In this document: positions 34,276 to 48,755 of the stretch, piece after piece | Numbering within the stretch: position 1 is the first letter of the stretch | Layout: each line of letters opens with the position of its first letter | Assembly (NCBI GenBank): GCA_008360975.2 | Contig: CM039182.1 | Coordinates: forward strand, 57,734,491-57,798,490 | Reading direction: 5' to 3' | DNA: 64,000 nucleotides | DNA from: Lichenostomus cassidix | Taxonomy: Eukaryota; Chordata; Aves; Passeriformes; Meliphagidae | The notes under the pieces: model-generated | Databases searched by the model: none | What the model was told of the DNA's origin: nothing | The model's input: the letters and a program-made list of their open reading frames with translations, nothing else | Program-made: the position numbers and the translations under genes

Positions 34276-37200
34276 GGATGATTCTGCAAATAAGCCTGTG
34301 AATGCCTATCTTCACTCAGATGAATAGTGACAGTGCAGCCCTGCAATACATGAAGGAATGCCTTTTTAAACCACACAGAGCAAATAAGCTTGCTACAGTC
34401 ACCATACATATTTGCCTTGAGTCTTTTGAATAAAAGACAAGCCTGTATTGAGACATATGTTCTATAACTACATTCAAAGAACTGCTGTTTGGTTCAAGTC
34501 TCTCCTGTACAGTTCCCACTTGCATATCCAAGTTCCTGGTTACACATGGAAACAGCACATATCCCTTTCCCTGTGTCAGACTCAAATGAGATTTCCAAGT
34601 CAGTGGATCCCAGCAGCATTCTTCACCCATTTCCCACTCTCTGCAAAGGGAGTTGTTTTGTTTTCTGCAGCATCAGGAAAGGGTATAACGCAAAGAGTAT
34701 TTCTTAAACTGGAGTGCTCTGTGCTCTCCTGCTTTCAAACATTCAGGTCCCTTACCTCTCAGGTATTTGTGTAGACCCAGAAGAAGAGAGCTTCTGATTT
34801 TATAAGCCCATGCAGAGGGTGCAGATTTCATCAGCATCTGTAGGACAAAATACACTTTTAAATGGAGGCCAAACACTAATTCTGCTCTCACTATAGTCAA
34901 AGGAAAAGAAATCTTCATTGATTTCAGTGTTGCTGCCACATTATACCCTTTCATTCTATTATCTGCCTCCTGTCCCCAAAAGTCTACCAATCACATTTGA
35001 TAGTATCTCTACAAAGTTGTAAGGGCTGCAGAGACCTTTCTGGTGATTTTCAGACAGATATCTGCAATGAACACAGACAATCATCTATCCCTGAATTCAG
35101 CCAACTGAACTCTCCAGTATTACTCAGGTATTTTATTGCTACCACAAGAAGTCAGGTCAAGGGCCTGGAAAAGAGGCTTTGGTATTTTATCTGTTTCCAA
35201 AAATAGTCTCAGGACTTCTGTCATAGCTTCATATTTTATTATCACAATCTGAATTTGCAATAACCAAGAGCAATACCATAATTACAAAAGTACTCAGTTC
35301 TAAATACCATGCTGACTATTGGCCGCCCTTACAAGGAGATTAAATTTCTAGAAATATCCAGCATAACACAAAATTGTTTGCATTTCAAAACCTAAGGAAA
35401 CCCCAAATCCATTATAAAAGACACATATACCAGTGCTTATCATCAAATATGGAATATATTTGCAATACTTGGCTTTATTTTAGAACGAGGAGGTGGTTTA
35501 TCAAATACTACCAAACACAAATAAATAATTTTTTTGAAACACAGTAAAAGAAAGTTTAACAACAGAACTGGAAGAACCATGGGCCCTTCCCTTAAAAATA
35601 GCTTTTGTTGCAACAGAAAGGGTTGCAGTACATTATTAAAAATCAAATTTGGATTTCACAAACCAATCTTTTATGAAATCTATTACTTACTTTTTTTTTT
35701 CCATGTAATTAAATGCTGGAGTATCTAAAACACCCCTCATTCTGCTGCTGCAGCAGTGAGGAATCCCACTGGCACATAAAGGTCTGAACTCTGCAGTCTT
35801 TGCCCAGCTACTGGTGAGATAAACTCATAGCTGACTAGAACTTCTGCTACAGCAAGAAAAGCACCATCTACCCCAGGAAGTAACAGAAATTAAATCAGAA
35901 CGAATTTAAAGACACAACCGAGAGGGGAATCACAAAGGTGCTTAAAACATTGATTTGCCCTTCACCGTGTTCGGTGAACTGCGTTGCAGAGGTTTTTAAT
36001 GAGGATTGATGACCAGGTGGGGTTAATGGCCCTCAGCTGCACCTCAGGCCACTAACTCCTCCCTATCAGTTATTAATCCCCAGGAAATACCCTGTACCTC
36101 TCTCCTTATTGCTTAATCATAAGTAGCAAGAGATGACCAACCAGTCAAGATCCTGGTGTGGTGTGAATACTCCTGTTCGTGCCTCTTCACACAGTGTGTC
36201 TTGTGCTTTAGAAGAAGCTATTTAGATATTACCACACTGAGGTCACAAAAGGATGGAGAAACACATGTGACAGTGAGAAAATAAAGATTTTATCTGCTGA
36301 CTGCATTTCACATATCTTCTTTAGAATAAACATAATATTTATAGCTTGTGTACTTTGCAAAATTACACAAATCTGTTTGCAATCCCACTGCTATTAGACT
36401 ACTGGGGGCTCTTTTCTTTGCAGCTCTGGAGCATATGATGGGGCCACTGCTCGTATTATTGCTGATTTTAAAGCAAGAAAGTATCAAGCAGATGTTATTA
36501 AATTATAGCCTGAGAAGTAAAAGCCCCATGGTCAAACCAAGACACTGCACCCAAGAGGCCTGTGGAAGTACAGAGGCTCAAGGCACTGCTTTCCTTTGGA
36601 AAATGCACAGCTCAAAGGAGAGTCAATCTATCCCTACTCCTGCTTTTCCCCACCCATTGAAACGGGGGTTATGCCCAGTCTCAAACCCATATGTTAGCAG
36701 AGGATGATCAGAGAGTTTGTGCTTAGAGCTGATATAAGAGTAAGAGCACAACCTTTATGTTTTAATTCTATTGCAGAGAAAGGCTATAGAGGAAATGGAT
36801 TTGGCTGAAGAAGGGAAGTGGAAGCTGTATGATATGACATCCTATGGACAAAAATTATTTAGTTTTTCTTTACTATTTGCACTCTGGACTTGAAATTTCT
36901 GAGAAGATGGCTATTGATCAGGACATATGTAAGTAACAGCCTTTAATTCATACCTGAGGAGTTCCCCCACTCTGAAAGATGACACACAAATACACTAATG
37001 GGGGATCTGAAGATCATCTGTCTTGACTGCATCTTCAGTGAGAAACCCTACATGCTCTTGCAGTGTCATTTTGTATCAACCTCACAGAAATAACAAAAAA
37101 GTTTACTCTTCCATTTCATTCTTTCTCTTTCCAGTTTATTTGGACTGCCCATGTTGTGAGGCATGTGGGGTGCTGACATCTTTTAAATTGATCAACAAAT

Positions 37201-39499
37201 TATGTCCTCATGACTGACAAAACTCTTACAGGTAAAAGAAATTGTAACTTTCATCCTATATACAATAAGAAGACCACTGTCAATAAATGCATAAAAAACC
37301 TTTATGGAACAGATAGTACCTCAAACCCCAAAGGCTAAAAGCTGTTGATTACTATTATGCTCTTTAAAGGGAATAAGATCACATTGAGCTTCAGATCACA
37401 ATATAGATCGTTCTAGGTCACATTTACCAATGATCCATGGTGATATAAATTAAATCAATGACATCTTTATTTGTATACAAATCATAAATTAAATTAATAT
37501 TCTGCTACCCTACTTAAATTTAATTATCTACAAACATATACAACACTTTTTGTGATCCTTCTGACGATGTCATATTCTTCATAGTTATGGGCAGGACACA
37601 TTTTGAACATTTGGTAGAACAACACCCATTTAGAGAGTTAGATCTAAAAATCCACATTTGCTCAATAAAAGTTCTCCCAAGAACTGGATGCTGTCAAAAT
37701 TAACAGAAGAACCAAGAAAAAGGTTATAAAAAGAGGTAGTATATTAAATTCCAGAACAGCTTGTTTAGGTCCTTGCACCACCTCAGCTGTAACAACTTTT
37801 TCATCAACTTCAGTAGGCTTTGGATCAGGCTCCAAGTTGGAATGGAAGTTGATGATAAAAGTAGGAGCGCACTGGCTGATGCCAAGAGGCTTTGAATCAG
37901 TCCATTGTCATGAAAGCTGTTTACAACGTATGAATAAGTAATCCATGCTGTGCTATATACACTACCTCTCTGCTAAGAATAATTAGGCTAGTGTAGCTTA
38001 CTGACTCACTGTTTTTACCATTTGCACAGCCAACTGATGTATTGCAGAACATTTTCTAAAACAAGTCTTCATATATCTTTTAAATTGAAAATCCAAAGAT
38101 TTTCATGGGGTTTATGAATACAAAAAAAAACCAATAGAAGCTCTCTTCCTCCTACATTAGTTTCTTTAACCTAGGAACCAAACTAATCCTGATGAAACAT
38201 CTTTACATCAAATGCCTATGTTTTACAGAATTTTTCCCTAATTAAATGAATCAGATGTATCATAGTCACATTTATTAAATTTTGTTAATTATTCGGTACA
38301 TTCTCGCACAAAGAAAAAAATAAAGATTTGTTTAATGTCATATCTATATATGGTACATAATGAAATGGTATTCATTAAAGTTACTGATTTAATTCCTTTG
38401 CAGGAAGTAGGTGAGGGAACGATGAATACATATTTTAGTTCACTTAAACACTAAAAACACACATTGTAAGCAGCAAAAAGTATACATTTTTTAAGATAAT
38501 TTGTGAAATATGCTGGATTTATATTGTCAGATTTTGAACCCTTCTGTTCCGATAAAGGATTTACAGAATCTAAGGGACTCCTATGCAAGCTATTGTGCTT
38601 GCCTCTTAGAATGGGGATTAAATAAGCAGTTTATCCATCCTAAGCTTTTGCATTATTTTTTTGTAAAATACATACTTAAGCTCAACTAATCACCAGAATG
38701 GGCTTCTGCAGAGACTAATGACTAAAATGCCTTGGTTTATGTTATGGAACAGTGTTTCACAACCTTCTCTCCGGTCCTTAAATGATACAGATATATTATG
38801 GAAACAGTGATACTGAGTAACAAACATAATATAAAGAAATTTTTGTGCCATTTAATGATCATTCACACCCATGAGCTAATTGTTCATGCAGTTATCTATC
38901 AAATATGTAATAAAGAAACACTGGATATGGTCTTTCAGAAACATGTGTTGAAGGAGTTTTGGTCACTGGCATTCATAATTCACAAACCAGCCAACCTAGG
39001 AGTTCAAGTTAGAATCTTGAATGCTGAGACAGAGAATAAGAGCTAGAAAATAAGTCTGCCTGTAGTTCATGGGAAAAGACAGACACAAGAGGCAGTTCAG
39101 CCCACTGAAGATCTTTGGACAATGGTCTATGTTCCTGGGAATGATTCCTAACTGTCAGTTTCAGATGCTGCCTTGTCCCATGTTCCAACTGTGTATCAGG
39201 TCAAAATCAGGCACAGATGATCTCTTCTCCCATTCTGCCCTGACTACTGCAAGAAGGATATCTGACCTTCTTGGCCAGGAGGCACCACAATAACCTCCAG
39301 CTAGACACCTGATTTGGACAAATCAATCTTATGGCTTGGACACATGTCCCACCACACACTCACAGGTCAGTCAGATGCAGCCTTTCTCCTTAGAAGTACA
39401 GAGTAAAGATAACATGCACCTAAATTGGATCCCTTGGGTAAGTGCTTGTAACTGGCTGGGATGAATACAGTCTTAATAGGTACTTAGCACCTGAAGGAT
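34276..39499. other. Non-coding DNA, no gene recognised
   Basis: About 5 kb. The stretch 35940-36240 has higher complexity and a small hairpin (35961-35978). The frame at 36348-36707 has a hydrophobic segment but no family similarity and no splice or promoter context. Around 37400-38700 the sequence is strongly AT-rich. Confidence 0.55.
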
Positions 39500-40304
39500 G
39501 GGATGTCATCCAGAGGGATCGAGACAAGCTCAAGAAGTGAGCCCACAGGAATCACATGAAATTTAACAAGATCAAGTGGAAGGTGCCCCACACCAGTCGG
39601 GGCAATCCTCCTTATCAGTACAGGCTGGGGGATGAATGGATTGAGAACAGCTCTGCAAGGACTTGGGGGTGCTGGTGGATGAAAGGCAGCAATTTCTGTC
39701 AGCTCAGAAAGCCAAATGTGTCCCGGGCTGCATCCAAAGCAGTGTAGCCAGCAGGGTGAGGGAGGGGATTCTGCTCCTCTGCTCTGCTGAGACCCCACCT
39801 GCAGTGTTGCATCAGCTCTGGGGTACCTGGCACAGAAAGGAGATCAACCTGTTGGAGTGAGTCCAGAGGAGGCCACAAAGGTGATCAGAGGGATGGAGCA
39901 CCTCTCCTATGAGGAAAGGCTGAGAGAATTTGGTTTATTCAGCCTGGAAAAGGGAAGGCCTTGGCATGACCTAATTGTGGCCTTCCAGTACCTGAAGGGA
40001 GCCTTCGGGAAAGATGGAGAGGGACTACTTACAAGAGCAGGTAGTGACAGAACAATGGGGAATTGATACAGACTAGAAGAGCACTAGATTAGATATTAGG
40101 AAAAAATTCTTTATTATGAGGGCAGTGACGCACCAGAGTAGGTGGCCCAGGGGAGTCATGGATGCCCCATCCCTGGAAGTGTTCAAGGCCAGGCTGGATG
40201 GGACTCTGAGCAACCTGGTCTAGTGGGAGGTGTCCCTGCCTGCAGCAGGGGGATTGGAACTAGATGATCTCTAAGGTCCCTTCCAACCTGAGCCATTCTC
40301 TGAT
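39500..40304 (+). mobile_element. CR1 LINE, 3' part, plus strand
   Basis: About 800 bp of CR1 in sense orientation, colinear with the end of the reverse-transcriptase ORF and the 3' tail. It passes through 'gggatgtcatccagaggga', 'cacctctcctatgaggaaaggctgagagaatttgg' and 'tccctggaagtgttcaaggccaggctggatggg', and ends 'ccttccaacctgagccattctctgatt'. The better-preserved tail and clear length make it the most complete plus-strand CR1 here. Its frame is broken by many stops, so it has no coding capacity. Confidence 0.95.
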
Positions 40305-43300
40305 TATATTAATATAATTTTTCACTAGTAGCAAAGATAAGGACATATTCATCTCTAACTCTCTGAAATACAAATCTTAACCTTGGTATTACCTAATATT
40401 TTTCTAACATTCTACAGATAGTGACAGAACAAAATACAACAGTAATATAAAGCAGCACTATAAACAAGATCTATTTTCCACTGCAAAACTCTCCTGCATT
40501 TTTAACACTACAAATACAGATCTATATTCAATTCTTCAGAACCCAGCTTGCATTTTGAACATAAATTTGCTTTGCCTTACTCATGGGGAGAAGGAAGAAA
40601 TCTAATCAAATTCTACTGAGTGTTTTCTCTGCTATAATTTAGTGGTAAAACTGGCAGGCTGCCTAACCACGTCAAAAAAGATACATTTGAAATGCTGTAA
40701 CTATAAAATAACAAGGAAGCTTTTAGCCACATTCATGTAGCGGAGACTATGAAAATGTTTACTTGTAATGTGGTTAGCATATGAAAAGATTAATCTAACA
40801 GGAAAATACATTTTAAAGTTGTGAAATTGTCTTGCTTGGTGTATAAATATTTTATGTAAATAAAAGCGGATTTGAGATTCATATAACATTTACATATTTT
40901 TTAAAACTAAAGGCATAGCAACTGACACTGTAAGTCATTTTTCAGTAATCCCCTCACTCTGCTATCTCCACTAATGCCTTTATTTGTTTATATTAGTTTT
41001 TTCCCTAATGAAGATGGCGCTGGTGGTTCTGTCTGGCTGAGCTGCTGACAGGACACCATCAACTTCCAGGGAAGGCATCACTGAGGGAGAGCAGGCTGGT
41101 TTTCAGCTCAGTGGTTCTCATTGCAGGCTGCAGCGAAAGAAAATTGATGCCAAAGACGTGGATAAGGAAAGGTGACTTTTACTCAAGATCGTGACTGGAG
41201 AATTCTGAGAAAATTGGGGTGACAGATAGGGATGCTGATCTAAGTACTTCAAATGCCTGAGCTCATTTCCTCAGTCTGGGGGGTTTTTGCCACTTTTTTC
41301 ATCAAGTGGTCACTGGAAGACAAAAGTAATTTTAGATTGTTGAAGAATTGGAGATAGCTTCTCAATTGCATGACAGAGAGGGGTAAAGGGGTCCAAACAG
41401 AAGTGAAAAACCAGACATTCTTATTTTATTCCAATTCGACTTAACCAGAGCTTATTTTTATTAATTTTTGTTATTTGAGACTATTTAAAAAGTGTCTTCC
41501 ATTAAGAAACAGAAACAGAATGGCCTGGCAGACAAATGGCCAACTAACAATACCAAGTAATTTTCATAAGATGCAGACAATTGGTATCACAACCATCACG
41601 GCCTGTAATCTAAGAGTGGGATTACTCTGTGGAAGAACCACCACTTTCTACCAAATTTCAAAGCTTTTTCAAAGGTTATGGCAAAAAATGAATGTCTGAG
41701 TCAAGACTCAAAGCAAAGACCAAAAATTTACTGCTTTGGAGGCTCAAAATCAGTTTTCCAGATAACAGAAATGTGTCCATTAGAGATCTACAAAATTATA
41801 TTTCTTTTGTAAAGCAGATAGCTTTGAAGAACACTGAAGAACAAAATAGTCTATATGTGGTTATATGTTGTTAAAAAAGGAAAACTTCTGTGATACATAT
41901 AGCTGCTTGATGTAGTTTAAAAAGACCCATTTAATTTAGGATTATAGTATAAATTATTTCTCTATTGTTAAATCTAAATAAAACTGAAAGTGATAAAGAC
42001 AGTGAAGTTTATACAGTGATAAATATAATGAAGTCTGCAGATTTGTGTCATGAAGTTAATCAAATCAAAGGCATTAAATTCAAATCTAAACATAGCCAAG
42101 TTTACATGGTGAAAATTTGTGGATCATTCTGCCATTGTAAATGCTTGCAAAATTTTGGGGAAGGGGAGAGGCATGGCAGATTGATGCTAATATACATGAA
42201 GAACTGGATGATTCAAGCACTTTGACTTACCTGATTTTGGACCATCAGCTTCATCTCTCTCCTAACACACAATCAGAAGCATTCTGCATCAGGTTCCCAG
42301 TTTTTCTAAAAGGCATCTATGTGAGCCAGTTTCGAATTCCAAGGGGTTTCCTCTGAAACAGAAAATTACTTTTAAGCAGTGAAAAAGCGTGGGTTTCAAC
42401 TGGGGTATAGAAGCTCTGCCTGAGAAAGATCCAGTAAATAGCATCAAAGAGAAAACTTAAAAATCTCTTGAAGATTCCTACAGAAATTTTACCACAAGGC
42501 ACATTGTACACAGAATAGATACTCATGGGGTGGATTTTAACACTTGAAACAGCAAAAGATGGACAGCAATGATTTCACCCATTTCACACAATCTGAAAGC
42601 AGGAGGGAAGACAACCACCTAAACAAATAATGTAAATCCCAAGTATAGATTTGCATCACTCAAACCAAAGATTGTTTTGTTATTGATCAGAATAAGAGAA
42701 TCAACAATTAAGTAATATCTTTCTTTTAAATATCAGATGCATTGAAGCAGTAGTAATTTATTTTTGTCATTATTTCTTTTGAAACCATGCAAAATACCAT
42801 TTCCAAATGCTGGTTTTCTAAAAACATAACCATTAGGATAGTTGTTACATATTTAATTTCATGCTCCACTCAGCATAAAGCAGTTGAGAGACTGCCAGAC
42901 AGAGCAAATTAAGTAACCGGTTAGATAATTTCCTGCTTAATTGAAAGCAGGTAGTTTTTAAAAGTAATAATTGATTTTGCTTCTAATAAGCGTGTAGCTA
43001 TTTCTTCCTTTTTCTATTCCTGTTATTAAAGGAGATTGCACTAAACCTTTGTACACTGTTAATGATGGGCATGGGAGGAAAAGAAGAAGAGAATACTGTT
43101 TATTTAGTATTTTCGATGCTAATTGCAGCAAAAATAACAGCAGAATGGCACCCCAATATGGGTCCTTTTCAAGATCATTACTTTAAAATCTAATCCAGGT
43201 CAAATGTTCTCAAGTTCATGCTCTTCAAGGACAAGAAGGGAGCCAGCAATCTCAGTGTAGTTCAAGGTGAAGAAGTATCAATTATCCTAACAGGTAATAA

Positions 43301-43908
43301 CCAACCTCAGCAAAGAAAAAAAGATGGGGTTTTGGTATTACTCCTTTGCTTTACTTTTAGGAATGGTCACTCCACAAGAAAGCTGTGATGCCTAAAGACA
43401 ACAGATAAAGAAATCTTTGACTGACACTGTTTTATGATGTAGTAGAAAAGGACTTAATTCTCCACGACTCTTCAAAATGCACCTGTCACAAGCAGTTAAT
43501 TCACTTGAAAATTTTATTTAAAAACAAAAGAATAATTGTTCTATTTAAATGTTTGAACAAAACATTACATTTTCTGATCTAAAGAAAAAATTAAGATGAC
43601 TGTGTCCATATTTTTTAATTCTACTTCTTTGAAAATTAACAAAAGGAAAAGCACATCCTACATGTGCAGAAAGTATTACTGCAAGCTTTTTATTACAATC
43701 CAATGTTTTGACAAGTTGCTATAAGAAACAGTCAAATTCCACTGTGACTCATTTTAGACTCTATCCTCATAACTTTAGAGCACCTGACTGCTTCTTTTTC
43801 ACAGTTGCATATATATCAGCAATAATTCCCTGAACTGAGAGACAGAATATAACCTGGAATCTAAAATCAGTAATACATCTGTATAAAAATCAGAAGCTAT
43901 AGCTTTTT

Positions 43909-43984
43909 ATATATACATATACATATACATATACATACACATACACATACACATACACATATACATATACATATACATATACAT
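43909..43984 (+). repeat. (TACATA/CACATA)n microsatellite
   Basis: A compound hexanucleotide array in which TACATA units surround a central block of CACATA units. Confidence 0.95.
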
Positions 43985-45446
43985 GTAGTAGATTTACAAC
44001 TACCGCAAAATGCTGAGATTATTCTCCCAATAAAAAATCACTGCTGATTCCAGGCTGTCAGGCATTTCCCATATGGCTATTACTGATTAGCACGCTGAGA
44101 CAATTATGACCTGCATCAGGTAGAGCAAGCAAGAGTTCTGCAGCCTGTCAGTACGTTGATCCATGCATTACTGAAGTAATTTTGTGCAGCTTTAAGCACT
44201 TAAATCTGGTGTTTAGTACACAAATCCTTCTTCTGAATTTACAGTCTTACACACAAAGATTTAAAGAAAAACACTCTATCCTCACAGAACATAATGCAGA
44301 GGCATGCAAGGGTATCATAAGATTTGGGGTTATCTTCTTTAGTTTCTGCTAAGTACAGTAACTGGCAATTGGTAGTATGCCAAATGACATGAGGTTTTTT
44401 GGTTTATCCACACTGACAAATCTCTAAAGAAGCTAATAATCTTAACAGCAACACTATGATGTTTTTTCTGAAAATCATGCCTGCTAACACTAATGAATTC
44501 TCATTTTACTTAAAGGTCATCCATACAGTACTTACAGTTTGCTTATTCCTGTAAAATGACACTTAATCGTGCCTGTATTCCTGATAACACTCCCCCCTTT
44601 TTTCCATGGGAGTACATATGTACAATTAGACATTAAACTTACTTACATATATGTATGAACTTCAGACTGTAATTCTGTGGTCTAGAATGGTTGGGAAGAG
44701 AGGTCAATGAGGGCAAAATGGGTATTTTATTCAAAGAATTGAAAAGCACATGCCTGAAGATCATGGTGTCATCACGTACTGCTATTGTAACATAATCATT
44801 CAATGGCAAAACTGTTCTAAAACTTACAGAGTTTCCCTACTTCAGGTCAGGAGTGCTTCTCATACGTTACCACTTCTGAAGCTAAGTGCTGGTTTTCCTA
44901 CCAATTTAAGTTTTCAGTTCTCAAAATAAAAGAAATTAAACCAAACACACACAAAAATACTGCAAAGCCCGACATTAAGTAGTACGTCTCACCTAAGCCA
45001 CACATTTTGTGTTGTTACAGTGATTTTCCATTCAGCAACAGGACTGAGGCTGATTTACAATATCTCCTTTTGATATTTTTAGGATTTCATAGCCCTCCTT
45101 TTGTGTCCTTAGAGATCAAAGAAAATGGCCATTAAATCTGCAAATTGCTAGGCTGTCTGTCACAGTCCTTAGGCCAGGACCATTTAAGAGATCAAACTTG
45201 AACAAAAAGAAGCTCTGGGAAAGGAAGACAGGAAACGAGGAAGAAGTAGAACTATGGTGTGGATGTGTGAAAACTGGAGGTAGGAGAAGGAGACCTGCTT
45301 TACTTCATGATATCCAAATGAATACTTCATTAATTTTTACTCCAGTAAAAAGCTGGGATATCTAAGGGCAGTGGAAAAACTCCTTGCAAATATGTCTCTT
45401 CACATAGCCCCTAGCCCTCCACTCCAGCCCCATCACACATATACAC

Positions 45447-45602
45447 AGAGAGAGAGAGAGAAAAAAAACCCAAAACAAAACCAAAACCAGAATCCCAAAT
45501 AAACAAAAAAACCCCAACAAGTTAAAACCAGAAAAACAAAACCAAACAAACAACCACCCAAAAAACCCCACCAACCCACCAAACAAAGAACCCCACCACC
45601 TT
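45447..45602 (+). repeat. (AG)n followed by A/C-only low-complexity tract
   Basis: A short AG dinucleotide run (45447-45461) passes into about 140 bases made almost only of A and C in AAACC/AACC-like irregular units. The antisense open frame over this stretch is an artefact of its composition. Confidence 0.9.
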
Positions 45603-47976
45603 AAAGATTTCATTCTTTATACTTAATCAAAAGACAGATATCCAAATTCTGCTTGAGGTTATTAAGAACTTCTATCAAGTGTCTTGGTCTTGTTGAACCA
45701 ATGGACTAAAGGTAGCTGATGTTTAAAAGGATCAAAGATACATGAAAAATACTTTCAGAATATGACTGCACATTTACTATATTATATATACACATGTACA
45801 GTGTAAGCACACATATATGTAATTTAAATACACTCTGCTTATGTTTAGATTCTGCAGTCTGAAAAAATGCAGAATGCTAAATGTGTGCATTACTCCTGGT
45901 ATTTTCACCAGTCCTTCCACTCTTGAAGACAATGGATGCTTTGCTGTTAGGACAGACTTTACGGCACTGGATTGAATGATGACCACAGGACACAACTAAG
46001 TGAGCTGTAGTTGGCCAAAACAACTAAATAAGCTATTTTCAAAATCACCCCTAATTGACCCCAACTTACAGGTTCTCAGGTTTACATTAAATTTGTGCCA
46101 AGAGCTTATGGACAATTAATATAATTTTATGAGTAAATCTAATGTCTGAATTACTTTCTGTAAGTATTTAAATGCAGTTATTTTTCCCCATAAGCTTTAG
46201 AAAGAGAAATGAGTCAATAAAGATTGCTAATATAAAACTATATATTAATATCTAATAAAACATAATTACATGAGTAGGAATTCACAGTAAAAACATTTAT
46301 TAGAACAGGTTTACTGATCTAAAATACATGGATGACCCCTGTGAAATCTGTTCTTTGGCACAGAGACAATGCTGAATAACCAAACAAGAAAAATGTTTTG
46401 GGGGAAATTAGAGACAAATAGCATTAAAAGGTGTCCTTCATAAGTATATGCAGATAAACACAAATTCCAGTTTCTTTCTTCTTTTCAGTTTCAGACTGCA
46501 ATTAATTGGCTCCTAAGAAGGCTGGACTGTAAGAGCAAGAGCTTCTAGAAAAAAGAAGTTCTCTGAGCTTGTCTTGTATTAATGACCTTAACCAGAATTC
46601 TGCCATCTACTGAAATAAGAATTCTGTCAAGTTTTCAGAAAATACAAAATCACACCAGCAAGGAAGCATCTTTCCTTTATCAAATAAGGTATTTGAAGAG
46701 GGCAGCCTGACCAATGGAAACTCTTTAGCCAATCAAAATTAATTATAACTCCTGAGAATTATTCCTTTTCACTGTTCTTGTTCAAGTCTTAAGAGCAAAC
46801 TGTCTTGGAGAAACCTATACAAAAGCTAGATTAAAGGTTGAGATGCCTCTTGTAACACACCATGCTTAGTCCTGTCTTCTGCTGAGAGTTTATATTTCTG
46901 CTCAGATGACCCTCTGCATCATCTACATTTATCTGTCACTCAGCCTGGAATCACAACTGCCACATCTGAAAGGAAGCTAATGAAGTTCTTTAAAATATTA
47001 CATGCAGTTTTTACTTCAATAGCTAGAAAAATAAAACTTCAGACAACTAAAATCTTCATGAAAATCCAGAGCAAGTTCTACATGAAGGTTCTGATTTTAC
47101 AAACTGACCTGTGTGCAAGATCACATTTAAGGATAAATCTATTCAAAATTAAGCACTATGAGTAGACCTATTTTCTCAACTGTTGTTAACCTCAAAATAT
47201 CTGCCATAACCACCCTTCTGAAGTGTCCTCTAGAGAAAAAGATAAATTGGGGGGGGCAGGCAAGGAGAAGGAGAAGGCTCTACTAGAGAAAACATCCACT
47301 GCATTTATCATATATTAAGGTAACCAGATAGATATTTTGAACTTCAGTATTTTAAATGTGCACTGAAAATAGTGACTCCTAGGAAGAAATAGTGCAGCAT
47401 GGGTTGGCCAAACAAAAACAATGTCTGTATATATGCTTTTAGATCCCTGAGGGTTGAAAGAAAGGGATCTGAAGGGAGAACAGAAAACAAACAAAACCCC
47501 TACTAAATAAAATAAACTGTACTGTTAAAAAACATTATCTATTCTCCCTCCTCTCTGAAATAGGAAAACTGTTCATAGCCTCAGCATTTAAGTGAGGAGC
47601 CAATTACCTCAACCACAGCAGTGGTTATGGCTCTGTTAAGACAGGAACATAGTTATTGGCTGGGCTCTGCTGCTGAGGCTGCACTTGCTCTCAGTCCTGC
47701 AGGATGACCTTCAGAATAACCAAGTTAGCCTCTGCCCCAAAGTTATAGAGTTCCTCCCTATCTGCTGTCTTCACCAACCATTCAATAGTTTTTTCCCTTA
47801 GGATTTTACCTATGAAAAATCCTAAGAAAAATTTCAGCAATCTATCATACAGATCAGTGTGCAGAATCTGTGCCCCTAGGTACTGTTGGGTAGATCAGAA
47901 GGTGTCTGGGGGATTCAGCTTGCCTTGCTTTGTCTGTCCCTGCTTCCTGTGCAGCAGTGATGGGGCTTATTAACTC

Positions 47977-48755
47977 AGAATCATAGAATTGTTTAGGTTG
48001 AAAAAGACCTATAAGATGATCATGTTCAACTGTTAACACAGCACTGCCATATTCACCACTAAACCATGCCCCTAAGTGTCATACCAACATGTTTTTGGAA
48101 CGTTTCTAGGAATGGTGATGTCCATGGTGATTCCATGGACAGCTTATCGCAATGCCTGATCACCCTTTCTGCAAAGAAATTTTTCCTAATATCCAGTCTA
48201 AATCTCCACTGATGCAACTTGAGGCTACTTCTTCTCATCCTGTCTCTTGCTGCTTGGGAGATTAGATCAACCCCCACCTGGCTACACCCTCCTTTCAGGC
48301 AGTTTTAGAAAGCAATAATATCTCCCCTGAGCCTCCTTTTCTCCAGGCTAAATAATCCCAGCTTCTTCAGCTGCTCCCGATCAGACTTGTGCTTCAGACC
48401 CTTCACCAGCTTCATTGCCCTTCTCTGGACACCCTCCAGCATCTCAATGTCTTTCTTGTAGCAAGGAGCCCAAAACTGGACACAGGACTTGAAGCACAGC
48501 CTCACCGTGCCGAGTACAGAGGTACAATCACTGCCCTGGTCCTGCTGGCCACACTATTGCTGATACAGGCCAGGATGCCATTAGCCTTTTGGCCACCTGG
48601 GCACAGCTGGCTCTTGTTCAGCTGCTATTGACCAGCATCCCCAGGTCCTCTCCACTGGCAGTTTTCCAGCCCCTCTGCCCTCAGGCTGTAGCACTGCCTG
48701 GGGTTGTTGTGACCCAAGTGCCCTGAATCCTGTTGAACTTCATGAAATTGTGCTG
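47977..48755 (-). mobile_element. CR1 LINE, 3' part, minus strand
   Basis: The left end 'agaatcatagaattgtttaggttgaaaaagacct' is the reverse complement of a CR1 terminus. Next come 'ctgcaaagaaatttttcctaatatccagtctaaa', 'ctcctttctccaggctaaataatcccagc' (approximate) and 'cccttctctggacaccctccagca', all reverse-complement CR1 landmarks in the expected order. It ends near 'gttgaacttcatgaaattgtgctg'. About 780 bp remain, diverged and non-coding. The right boundary may extend somewhat further. Confidence 0.95.

Larger units (their letters stand above)
40305..47976. other. Non-coding DNA, no gene recognised
   Basis: About 7.7 kb of AT-rich sequence with two low-complexity regions (43909-43984 and 45447-45602). 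A stretch at 42860-43030 contains homeobox-type TAATTG motifs and a 7-bp hairpin and could be a conserved non-coding element. A pair of CCAAT motifs lies at 46710-46735. No gene is supported. Confidence 0.55.

Noticed and set aside
36348..36707. A 119-codon plus-strand frame with a hydrophobic segment
   Set aside because: It does not resemble a known membrane protein, lacks a convincing start context, and the second half is ordinary non-coding composition.
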